A stretch of 12,100 bases of DNA from PVC group bacterium (lineage in GTDB: Bacteria; Verrucomicrobiota; Kiritimatiellia; SS1-B-03-39; UBA6053), in NCBI GenBank assembly GCA_003565035.1, contig PXDP01000017.1:1-12100 (forward strand). Direction: 5' to 3'. The notes beneath the pieces are model-generated. The model was not told where the DNA came from and ran no database searches. It saw only the letters and a list, made by a program, of their open reading frames with translations. This document shows positions 5,933 to 12,100 of the stretch, piece after piece; the stretch's first letter is position 1, and every line of letters starts with the position of its first letter. Made by a program: the position numbers and the translations under genes.

Positions 5933-6580
5933 ATGAGCCGTGCATTCACATCGCCGCATTCTACCTTTGCGAGCGTCTCAACCGTCCCTTCCTCCAAATC
6001 GGGGCAGGCGGTGCTGGAGTCGTTTGGCGTGATGATGCTGCTGTGTCTGATCCTTTTCGGCATGGTGCAACTGGTGCTGATGCAGACCGCCCGGGAGATC
6101 AACCAATATGCGGCGGATGCCTCGGTGCGCGCCCGGGCGGTGGGATTCAATCCGTTTATGGTGTTCAAGGTGAACCGGGTCGCGAGCATTGCCAATGCGG
6201 GGCGGATGGAGACCCCCGAAAGGACCCGGATTGGCGATGCGGATCTTTGGAATCAGCAAACGGCTGGGCAGGCGTTCCGTACGGCTATTCAGAGCAACCC
6301 GCGGTCCCGTCAGTTTACGGAGATCGAGCAATTCACGATTCCGCTGTATCTGGGGGCTCAAACCCCTGCGCAGTTACCGGGCATTCTGGAGTATGCGGAC
6401 TGGGATCAGGTGAGCGCTCCGATCTATACGGGCAGTCCGGGCTTTACGGTCGGGGTGAGGACGCGCCAGAATTTCCGACTGCGCATGCCCTTTTGGCGGG
6501 CGTTTTCCTCGCGTGACCACATTCGCCTGGACGCGGAGGCGCGTCTGGCGGATCATGCGGACCTTTACCTGGATCGGTGA
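5933..6580 (+). CDS. tadE: TadE-like minor pilin / pseudopilin 1
   Basis: Predicted 215-residue pseudopilin of the Tad apparatus, anchored in the inner membrane before processing. A 24-residue leader ends in SSKSG; the next residues QAVLES (25-30) keep Glu at +5 and are followed by a hydrophobic helix (about 31-50) and then TAREINQYAADASVRARAVG, the pattern of TadE/TadF proteins. The rest (70-215) is a soluble periplasmic domain without a motif I recognise. Start ATG 5933 has GGAG (5920-5923) 9 bases upstream; the open frame extends further 5' but only across the flp2 gene in another frame. The stop at 6578-6580 is 2 bases from the next start. TadE versus TadF cannot be decided; the family level is reliable. 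Confidence 0.85.
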   Translation: MSRAFTSPHSTFASVSTVPSSKSGQAVLESFGVMMLLCLILFGMVQLVLMQTAREINQYAADASVRARAVGFNPFMVFKVNRVASIANAGRMETPERTRIGDADLWNQQTAGQAFRTAIQSNPRSRQFTEIEQFTIPLYLGAQTPAQLPGILEYADWDQVSAPIYTGSPGFTVGVRTRQNFRLRMPFWRAFSSRDHIRLDAEARLADHADLYLDR

Positions 6581-6582
6581 TC

Positions 6583-8049
6583 ATGAAAAAGCGCATCGAT
6601 ACATTTCCCCCCTCCGCCCCGCCAATACGGCGATTGTCGGTCCGAAATCAGCACCGCAAATCGGGACAGACGCTGATTTTCATGACCATGGTGGTGGTTA
6701 TGCTGGCCTTTGCGGCTCTGTTCTATTTTGATGTGCACAAATTGCTGCATGTGAAGGCGGTGAGCCGCAACGCGGGCGACGCGGCGGCACTGGCCGGGGC
6801 GCGCTGGCAGGCGATCAGTCTGAATCTGACCGGGGATCTGAATCTGGCCCGGGCGCTGGCGCACATTGAGAGTCTTTCCGCCGGTCAGCCGCCGGGGGCG
6901 GATGCCGAAGCGATCGAAGAGCTGCAGCGGCGGATTGCGTTTGCCGGGCCGGTGTTCGGGTTTATGGCGGCCCAGCAGGCGGCGAAGAACAACGGCATCT
7001 TTAATCAGCCCGCGTTTTCTGATTCGCTGCGATCGCACATCTTCATTGTGGAAACAGAGTATGTGGAGACGCTTCCGGAACCGTTCGCCCCGATGCCCCC
7101 CTACGCGAACGGCTGGATGGAATATGCGGACATGCTGCGCGTCTTTCTGGATCAGGGGCTGGCGGTGGATGCGGGCTGGACCTATTTCGGTGCCTATGCG
7201 AATATGAACCATCTCCTGCTGACACCCGAATTTTACGACGCAATTGCCGGCCGGAGCTGGTGCTGGTTTTACAACAATGCTTTGGATACCCTGCAGGACT
7301 ACAACGATTGGACGGACTGGGGGGATTTGCCGCCGATTCTGCGTTCGCCGCCGGTGAATGCGGAGGTCTTCGGCCTGCATTTGCAGCGTTTCCGGGTGTT
7401 GGATGCGATTCCAGTGCTGAATCCGGACCTGAGCTGGGAAGAAACCCTTGCCCGCCTCCGAAGTTTGCGGAGAGATGCCGATCCTGAACTGTTGGAGGAT
7501 TACAATGCCAACTGGGCCTACTATTCCGGCCGCTGGTCCACCTGGACCGGTCATATGCGGGATGGATTTCCCTGGGACGGGGATATCCGGGGGGAATTCG
7601 ATTATGGCGGCGCGGATGCGGCGGTGCGGATTATGACGGAAACCGAGCGGCATACGGGATTTCAGGGAGGCGACACGGTGAACTGGACCGCCGGGGCCAA
7701 GCCCTTCGGCTTTCTGGAGGGGCCTACGCGTCCGAACACCTACGGGCTGGTGCTGCCGGCGTTTACAGATGTGCGGCTGATTCCGATCGACTCCACCCTG
7801 AGTGCCGGCGGCGGATCGCTGCGGCCGGGCTGGCTGGAATTTATCATGGTCTATCTGCCGGACTATATGGAGCACGGCCCCTCGGTGCTTCCTTCCGGCA
7901 ACTGGTATGCACAGCAGTTGCGCACCTGGGAACAAAATCAGTTCCGTCAAACCGGGATTCAATGGATTCTGGCTAACTCAGCCCGCTGTCACCGGCCGCC
8001 GTCCGGCTCCGGGGGCAGCAGTTCAGGAGGGACGATGCATGGACACTAA
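6583..8049 (+). CDS. tadG: TadG-like pilus assembly protein with a pilin-type KSGQ motif
   Basis: Predicted 488-residue inner-membrane-anchored periplasmic protein of the Tad locus. The N-terminal module fits the TadG-like family: one hydrophobic segment (about 31-49) followed by FDVHKLLHVKAVSRNAGDAA at 49-68 and ALAGARW at 69-75; the V-x-N-A-x-D-A-A-A-L-A-G-A pattern is the hallmark. Unlike classical TadG it carries KSGQT at 26-30 directly before the helix, like the pilins around it, but Phe stands at +5 instead of Glu. The remainder is Trp/Tyr-rich, without a von Willebrand A signature that I can see, and ends in a Ser/Gly-rich tail. A GTG at 6577 overlapping the tadE stop is a possible alternative start; GGAT (6571-6574) fits the ATG at 6583. 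The last 11 bases overlap the next gene. Confidence 0.8.
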   Translation: MKKRIDTFPPSAPPIRRLSVRNQHRKSGQTLIFMTMVVVMLAFAALFYFDVHKLLHVKAVSRNAGDAAALAGARWQAISLNLTGDLNLARALAHIESLSAGQPPGADAEAIEELQRRIAFAGPVFGFMAAQQAAKNNGIFNQPAFSDSLRSHIFIVETEYVETLPEPFAPMPPYANGWMEYADMLRVFLDQGLAVDAGWTYFGAYANMNHLLLTPEFYDAIAGRSWCWFYNNALDTLQDYNDWTDWGDLPPILRSPPVNAEVFGLHLQRFRVLDAIPVLNPDLSWEETLARLRSLRRDADPELLEDYNANWAYYSGRWSTWTGHMRDGFPWDGDIRGEFDYGGADAAVRIMTETERHTGFQGGDTVNWTAGAKPFGFLEGPTRPNTYGLVLPAFTDVRLIPIDSTLSAGGGSLRPGWLEFIMVYLPDYMEHGPSVLPSGNWYAQQLRTWEQNQFRQTGIQWILANSARCHRPPSGSGGSSSGGTMHGH

Positions 8050-8671
8050 GATAGAGGTCAGAGGTCAGAGGTTAGAGGGTAGGGCTAAGAGGATAGAGGA
8101 TAGAGGTCGGAGGAGGGAATTGCACCCTCTGAATTCTACCCTCTACCCTCTACCTTCTGAATTTCCCTCTAAATCCGGTCAATCGATTATTGAATTTTGC
8201 ATTGGGCTGGTGGGGATTCTGACGGTGATTGCGGGGGTATTCCAGTTGGGGGTGCTGGGGATGGGGCGGACCGAGGCGCGGGTGGAGGCGGTCCGCAGGG
8301 CATCGGAACGCAGTATGTTGCCGGAAAGCGCCGGAGTGTATTTGCCCCGCTTTGTTTATCAGATGGACGCAGGAAGGGACGGGTTCACCTATTCGGTGGA
8401 TGACCAGATGATTGGTGGCGGGGCCGGTGAAGCCTACGATCGGCTGGCAGCTCCTATGGTTCCGAATCAGATGCGGGTCTATTCCCCGCGCAGTGAGGTT
8501 TCCCAGATGCGCGATGAAGATGATATGCTGATCGCCATGGGCCTGGTGCCCGGAACCGGGCGGACGAACAGCATTCCGGTGCTGCCGGTGGTGCGGCGGC
8601 TCTTTTTTAACCGTCACACTGTGGATATCGACGTGCAGGTCTGGTCCACCCGAACCGGAGACATTCACTGA
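8039..8671 (+). CDS. TadE-like minor pilin / pseudopilin 2 with repeat-derived leader
   Basis: Predicted 210-residue pseudopilin. After an unusually long 47-residue leader comes PSKSG and QSIIEF (48-53), keeping Glu at +5, then a hydrophobic helix (about 50-72) and GRTEARVEAVRRASERS (76-92), the TadE/TadF pattern; the rest is a soluble domain. ATG 8039 lies in the overlap with tadG and has GGAGG (8026-8030) 8 bases upstream; no other in-frame ATG occurs before the KSGQ motif. Residues 4-24 are a heptapeptide repeat (KIEVRGQ, RLEGRAK, RIEDRGR) encoded by the DNA repeat listed below, so the leader has been lengthened by repeat insertion. If cleaved after Gly47 the mature protein would contain none of it. 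The stop overlaps the next ATG by one base. Confidence 0.82.
   Translation: MDTKIEVRGQRLEGRAKRIEDRGRRRELHPLNSTLYPLPSEFPSKSGQSIIEFCIGLVGILTVIAGVFQLGVLGMGRTEARVEAVRRASERSMLPESAGVYLPRFVYQMDAGRDGFTYSVDDQMIGGGAGEAYDRLAAPMVPNQMRVYSPRSEVSQMRDEDDMLIAMGLVPGTGRTNSIPVLPVVRRLFFNRHTVDIDVQVWSTRTGDIH
8051..8172. repeat. Heptanucleotide AGAGG-type repeat with inverted second arm, inside tadE2
   Basis: Left arm: nine 7-base units from 8051 to 8113 (ATAGAGG, TCAGAGG, TCAGAGG, TTAGAGG, GTAGGGC, TAAGAGG, ATAGAGG, ATAGAGG, TCGGAGG). Right arm: 8124-8172 in the opposite sense, seven units such as ACCCTCT, ACCCTCT, ACCTTCT. The left arm is almost all purine (with T) and the right arm pyrimidine-rich, so the whole can fold back on itself. 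Because 7 is not a multiple of 3, the translation repeats every 21 bases, giving a 7-residue peptide repeat. Peptides of this kind recur in some environmental bacterial genomes (from memory), which suggests a dispersed intergenic-type repeat. Confidence 0.85.
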
Positions 8672-9357
8672 TGCGTCGGCGGTTCGTCATGCTTTGTCTG
8701 GTCCTTGCGGGCGGTCTGGGGACCGGTCAGGTCTTCTGGCGGCGTCCGCGCGCAGTGCCGGGGGACTGGGTGCGGGGAATTCAGGCACCGGTCCGTTTGC
8801 AGGAGGGCCGCGGCGAGATGGAACTTTTCGCAGTGGAGGGATCGTTGACGGATATCGAGCACGATTTGCGCGGGCGTTATGGGGAGGATCTCGCCTGGAT
8901 GCCGGGAGAGCATGTGGCTTGGGCCGCCGCAATGTCGGGCGGGGAGCTGCACCGCTATCTGATTCAGCCGCAGCCGGATCTGAGCGGATTCTGGGTGGTG
9001 TCCATGCGGCAGCGGGTCTCGGAGGCGGGCCGTCCGGGCATTCCGCCGGAAAATCATCAGCTCCGGGAGCTGCCCGCTTTTCCCCAGAGTCAGCCCAGCT
9101 TTTTTACCCGTAACGAGGACTCCCGGATGGCGTTGGAGGTTTCGGTGACCTTTGCGCCGCCGGAATCGGTGATTGAGCAGTTGGACGCGGCGCTGCAGGG
9201 AGACGGCTGGACGCCGGCGCCGACCAATCTGGGGGGGATGCGCATGTATTTTCGGCGGGAACATCTTGCCATTTTGAGTGCAAACCGCGACAAGGAGGGC
9301 ACCACCCGGGTGGTGCGGCTTCACAAACCCCTTCACAAATCCGCGGGAGTTCGCTAA
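8671..9357 (+). CDS. Unknown envelope protein within the Tad operon
   Basis: 228 residues. The N-terminus MRRRFVMLCLVLAGGLGTGQ is a basic-hydrophobic signal or anchor segment, so the rest should lie in the periplasm; there is no lipobox (the Cys is inside the hydrophobic stretch) and no second membrane span. The body has two halves joined by a Pro/Gln-rich stretch near 125-142; the second half (about 152-222) looks like a small alpha/beta domain. No motif I recognise. The ATG overlaps the previous stop (TGATG) with GGAG 10 bases upstream, and cpaB follows after 33 bases, so it is part of the pilus operon. From its position between pseudopilins and CpaB I infer a structural or assembly role. 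It shows no secretin features. Confidence 0.72.
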   Translation: MRRRFVMLCLVLAGGLGTGQVFWRRPRAVPGDWVRGIQAPVRLQEGRGEMELFAVEGSLTDIEHDLRGRYGEDLAWMPGEHVAWAAAMSGGELHRYLIQPQPDLSGFWVVSMRQRVSEAGRPGIPPENHQLRELPAFPQSQPSFFTRNEDSRMALEVSVTFAPPESVIEQLDAALQGDGWTPAPTNLGGMRMYFRREHLAILSANRDKEGTTRVVRLHKPLHKSAGVR

Positions 9358-9390
9358 GGTGACGCGTTCACGCATTGGAGACAACAGCTT

Positions 9391-10218
9391 ATGAAACAAA
9401 AACTGGTTCTGATTATCGCCGGCGGCATGGGCCTGCTGGCCTTTGTGCTGACGCATGTGTATTTGAACAACGAACTGGAGCGCATTTACGAAAACGCGAC
9501 CACGGTTTCGGTGATTGTGGCGCGGGAATCGCTGCCGGCGGGAACGGAGCTGACCCTGCAGAATATGGATGTGGTGACGGTGTTCGAGGCCAGTGTCGGG
9601 CGTCAGGTGTTCCGCGCTGAACAGCGTGAGATTCTCCAGGGCCGCACCCTGCGCTATCCTTTGCAGCGGGGCGACATGCTGAGCTGGGTGCATGTGGGCG
9701 CGAATCTGGACGAAATTACCGGTCTGGCTCCGGCGATCCGCTCGGGGATGCGGGCGATTTCGGTGCCGGTTTCGGCGGAGACGGCGGTTAGCGGTCTGGT
9801 GCGTCCGAACGACCGCGTCGACATTCTCGGGACCTTCAGTTTTGTGTCTGAAACCAATCCGGCGGAGATGGAAACGGTGACCTTCACGGTTCTGCAGGAT
9901 GTGACGGTGCTGGCGACCGGTCAGGAAACCGCCCGGCAGGAATTGGAGGTGGTGGGCGGGGCCCGGCGCCGGGGGAGTTACAACACGGTGACCATTGCGG
10001 TCTTCCCGCAGGAGGCGGAATTGCTCGCTTTTGCCATGAATACCCGGGGGAGTCTGACGCTCACCCTGCGCAATCCTTCGGATACCGGCGTTCCGGTCAG
10101 CGGGGATCCGGTGAATTTTGATCATCTGCAGCGGGAACTGCCGCGTCTGAATGAAAGCCGTCAGCGGGCCCTGCAGGAGCTGCGCGGCAGTGGCAATCTG
10201 GGAACGATGGGGCGCTGA
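9391..10218 (+). CDS. cpaB: Flp pilus assembly protein CpaB / RcpC
   Basis: Periplasmic, inner-membrane-anchored Tad component thought to work with the outer-membrane secretin and bind peptidoglycan through its SAF domain. 275 residues, usual for the family. Seen: membrane anchor 4-24 (LVLIIAGGMGLLAFVL), SAF domain about 38-103 (TVSVIVARESLPAGTELT at 38-55 and LQRGDMLSW at 91-99), then the RcpC/CpaB domain with GMRAISVPVSAETAVSGLVR at 119-138 and PNDRVDILGTF at 139-149, followed by NTVTIAVFPQEAELLAFA at 198-215. ATG 9391 has GGAG (9377-9380) 10 bases upstream. In most Tad loci the secretin gene follows cpaB; here the ATPase gene follows after 2 bases. Confidence 0.94.
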   Translation: MKQKLVLIIAGGMGLLAFVLTHVYLNNELERIYENATTVSVIVARESLPAGTELTLQNMDVVTVFEASVGRQVFRAEQREILQGRTLRYPLQRGDMLSWVHVGANLDEITGLAPAIRSGMRAISVPVSAETAVSGLVRPNDRVDILGTFSFVSETNPAEMETVTFTVLQDVTVLATGQETARQELEVVGGARRRGSYNTVTIAVFPQEAELLAFAMNTRGSLTLTLRNPSDTGVPVSGDPVNFDHLQRELPRLNESRQRALQELRGSGNLGTMGR

Positions 10219-10220
10219 AG

Positions 10221-11936
10221 ATGGCCAACGTGCTTCAACTGGTGATCCAACAGGAGGGTAAAGCGGAACAGCGCTTCAACCTTCCGTTTGGCGTGTACAC
10301 GCTGGGTCAGGATCAGAGCAATAAACTGGTGCTCAAGGATGACACAGTCTCCTGGAAGCACGCGGTGCTGAGTGTGCGGGAGGATGAGCTGGCGGTGGAG
10401 GATCTCAACAGCACCACGGGTACCTATGTGGACGGTCAGCGGGTGCGGACGCGTCAGGTCTTTGCCCCCGGCAGCCGTCTGCAAATCGGGGCGTTCACCC
10501 TGAAAATTCTGGAACCGGCCCCGCCCAAACCGGCGACGCCGCCGACACCGCCGCCGCCCAAGCCAATGCCGCCGCCGAAAGCGCCGCCTTCGGGTGCACA
10601 GCAGGATCCACCGCATGTGCGGCGTACTACCCTGAGTCCTGAGGCGCGCATCCGCCGGGACATCAAGCGGCAGGTGCATAAAGAGCTGCTCGACCGCCTG
10701 GATCTTCGCCGCATGACCGCCGAAAACATCGGCGAAACCGCCCTGCAGGACCGCGCCCGCGAGCTGGTGGATCAGATTATCGACGATGTCCGCAGCCGCC
10801 TGCCCGCTAAAATCGATCCCCAGAAACTGGCGGATGAAATTTATAACGAGGCAGTCAAACTGGGTCCGCTGGAGGATTATCTGGCCGATGATTCGATCAC
10901 CGAGGTGATGGTCAACGGGCACGATCAGATTTATGTGGAGCGCGAAGGGCGACTGGTCAAAGCGGAGACCACCTTTGTGGATGATGCCAGTGTGCAGGCG
11001 ATCATTGAGCGGATTGTGGCTCCGCTGGGACGTCGGATCGATGAGAGCAAACCCTATGTCGACGCCCGTCTGCCCGACGGCAGTCGCGTGAATGCCATTA
11101 TTCATCCGCTCTCGCTGGTGGGCCCGTGCATCACCATCCGGAAATTCTCCAAAATTCCGTTCACGGTGGAGAAGCTGATTGAATTCAACGCGCTATCGCG
11201 GGGGGCGGCCGAGTTTATCGATATTTGTGTGAAGGTCCGTAAAAACATCATTGTTTCCGGGGGAACCGGCACCGGGAAAACCACCTTTCTGAATGTGGTG
11301 AGCGGGTATCTGCCGGAGACGGAGCGCATTGTGACGGTGGAGGACGCCGCCGAACTGCGGCTGCCGCAGGAGCATGTGATCCGGCTGGAATCGCGGCCGG
11401 CGAATATTGAGGGATCCGGTGCGATCACCATCCGGGATTTGGTGCGCAACGCTCTGCGCATGCGGCCGGACCGGATTGTGGTGGGCGAATGCCGCGGCGG
11501 CGAGGCACTGGACATGCTGCAGGCAATGAACACCGGGCATGAGGGATCGCTCACGACCGTTCATGCCAATACGCCGCGGGATGTGATTTCGCGTCTGGAG
11601 ACCATGGTGCTGATGTCGGGGATGGATCTCCCGGTGCGCGCCATCCGTGAACAGATCGGCTCGGCGATTCATCTGATCATTCACCTGGGCCGGTTCACGG
11701 ACGGTTCCCGCCGCGTTTCCAAGATTACCGAGGTGTGCGGCATGGAGGGTGATAAAATTATCCTGCAGGATCTCTTTGAATTCAAACAGGAAGGGCTCGA
11801 TACGGACGGTAAAGTGATCGGTCAGCTGCTCCCCACCGGCAATGTGCCGACCTTTGTGGACGAGATCCGCTCCCGGGGCCTGCAACTGGATCCGGGTGTG
11901 TTTGATCCGCAGCGCGCAGAGGAGTTTGTCCGATGA
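10221..11936 (+). CDS. tadA: TadA/CpaF-type pilus assembly ATPase with N-terminal FHA domain
   Basis: Hexameric secretion ATPase expected to power Tad pilus assembly at the cytoplasmic side of the TadB/TadC platform. 571 residues, longer than plain CpaF because of an N-terminal FHA domain (about 24-97: YTLGQDQSNKLVL, SWKHAVLSV at 44-52, EDLNSTTGTYVDG at 60-72). A Pro-rich linker (99-131) follows, then the CpaF N-terminal helical region and the GspE/PilT-type ATPase core: PLEDYLADDSITEVMVNG, Walker A GGTGTGKT at 347-354 (Lys353), Walker B RIVVGE at 418-423 (Glu423), and the His-box stretch TGHEGSLTTVHAN just after. In the FHA domain Gln30 replaces the usual Arg after the Gly, and Thr66 replaces Asn of the S-T-N-G-T motif, so phosphothreonine binding may be weak or lost. 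It starts 2 bases after cpaB and overlaps tadB by ATGA. Confidence 0.96.
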   Translation: MANVLQLVIQQEGKAEQRFNLPFGVYTLGQDQSNKLVLKDDTVSWKHAVLSVREDELAVEDLNSTTGTYVDGQRVRTRQVFAPGSRLQIGAFTLKILEPAPPKPATPPTPPPPKPMPPPKAPPSGAQQDPPHVRRTTLSPEARIRRDIKRQVHKELLDRLDLRRMTAENIGETALQDRARELVDQIIDDVRSRLPAKIDPQKLADEIYNEAVKLGPLEDYLADDSITEVMVNGHDQIYVEREGRLVKAETTFVDDASVQAIIERIVAPLGRRIDESKPYVDARLPDGSRVNAIIHPLSLVGPCITIRKFSKIPFTVEKLIEFNALSRGAAEFIDICVKVRKNIIVSGGTGTGKTTFLNVVSGYLPETERIVTVEDAAELRLPQEHVIRLESRPANIEGSGAITIRDLVRNALRMRPDRIVVGECRGGEALDMLQAMNTGHEGSLTTVHANTPRDVISRLETMVLMSGMDLPVRAIREQIGSAIHLIIHLGRFTDGSRRVSKITEVCGMEGDKIILQDLFEFKQEGLDTDGKVIGQLLPTGNVPTFVDEIRSRGLQLDPGVFDPQRAEEFVR

Positions 11937-12100
11937 ATTTTGCCGTGTTTCCCTGGGTGATCGCGCTGCTCTATCTCGGCTGCTTCGGGCTGATGGCCTA
12001 CGTGCTGGTGGCCGGCGTGCGCGAGGCGGTGGACGGTGTGTCGGATCAGTATTCCCGCCAGGCCTCCCGCGAACTGGAAAATCTCTTTCTGTTCATTCCC
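11933..12100 (+). CDS. tadB: TadB-like pilus platform protein, 5' part only
   Basis: 56 codons are visible from the ATG overlapping the tadA stop (ATGA). The peptide opens with one hydrophobic segment (about 8-28, WVIALLYLGCFGLMAYVLV), then a polar stretch ending RELENLFLFIP, which resembles the region before the GspF-type domain of TadB/TadC proteins. Position right after the Tad ATPase is the usual place for tadB, an inner-membrane protein that forms the assembly platform with TadC. The GspF domain itself lies outside the window, so the call rests mainly on gene order. Confidence 0.75.
   Translation, partial: MNFAVFPWVIALLYLGCFGLMAYVLVAGVREAVDGVSDQYSRQASRELENLFLFIP

Noticed and set aside
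6565..7962. Minus-strand open frame of 465 codons opposite the tadG-like gene
   Set aside because: Arg/His/Pro/Gln-rich shadow; the plus strand carries the TadG-like N-terminal module and tight operon spacing on both sides.
8051..8172. CRISPR array
   Set aside because: The units are 7 bases with no spacers and the second half is inverted; this is a simple-sequence type repeat inside a gene.
8665..10125. Minus-strand open frame of 486 codons opposite the unknown gene and cpaB
   Set aside because: It spans two plus-strand genes and their junction, is rich in Arg/His/Gln as GC-rich shadows are, and shows no domain; CpaB motifs are on the plus strand.

Overview
The window looks like chromosome of a GC-rich Gram-negative bacterium. 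A stand-alone ADP-heptose-pathway adenylyltransferase points to heptose-containing LPS, and a surface-polysaccharide type GT4 gene and a Tad/Flp pilus locus fit an outer-membrane organism. A PVC-group bacterium (Kiritimatiellota/Verrucomicrobiota-like) is my guess from the overall flavour: a three-subunit transhydrogenase, a stand-alone RfaE2, a Tad ATPase fused to an FHA domain, and AGAGG-type heptamer repeats. That placement is an inference, not something the sequence proves.

Left part (1-5091), all on the minus strand. From right to left: rfaE2 (heptose-1-phosphate adenylyltransferase); a 128-bp gap with a weak hairpin/T-tract; the tightly packed pntAA-pntAB-pntB operon for the membrane proton-translocating NAD(P) transhydrogenase, closed by a textbook intrinsic terminator; then a small coiled-coil protein preceded by a near-consensus sigma-70 promoter and overlapping (ATGA) a GT4 glycosyltransferase that runs off the left edge.

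Middle (5092-5372): a divergent intergenic region between rfaE2 and the pilus locus. It carries an imperfect 26-bp inverted repeat and an exact 20-bp tandem duplication, together a candidate regulatory region.

Right part (5373-12100), all on the plus strand: a Tad (tight adherence/Flp type IVc) pilus operon in the order flp1 - flp2 - tadE-like - tadG-like - tadE-like 2 - unknown anchored protein - cpaB/rcpC - FHA-tadA/cpaF - tadB (cut by the right edge). Five consecutive proteins (two pilins, two TadE-like, one TadG-like) share the same K-S-G-Q cleavage-type motif in front of a hydrophobic helix, so they look like substrates of one prepilin peptidase. The genes overlap or nearly touch from tadE onward. 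The secretin (CpaC/RcpA), TadZ/CpaE, TadC and prepilin peptidase are not in the window; tadC and others may follow tadB.

Points most worth a second look: a heptanucleotide repeat inserted in frame inside the leader of the second TadE-like protein, where processing would remove its product; an FHA domain on the motor ATPase that has lost two phosphothreonine-contact positions; a TadG-like protein with a pilin-type KSGQ motif but no Glu at +5; and a promoter whose predicted start site coincides with an ATG (leaderless mRNA).
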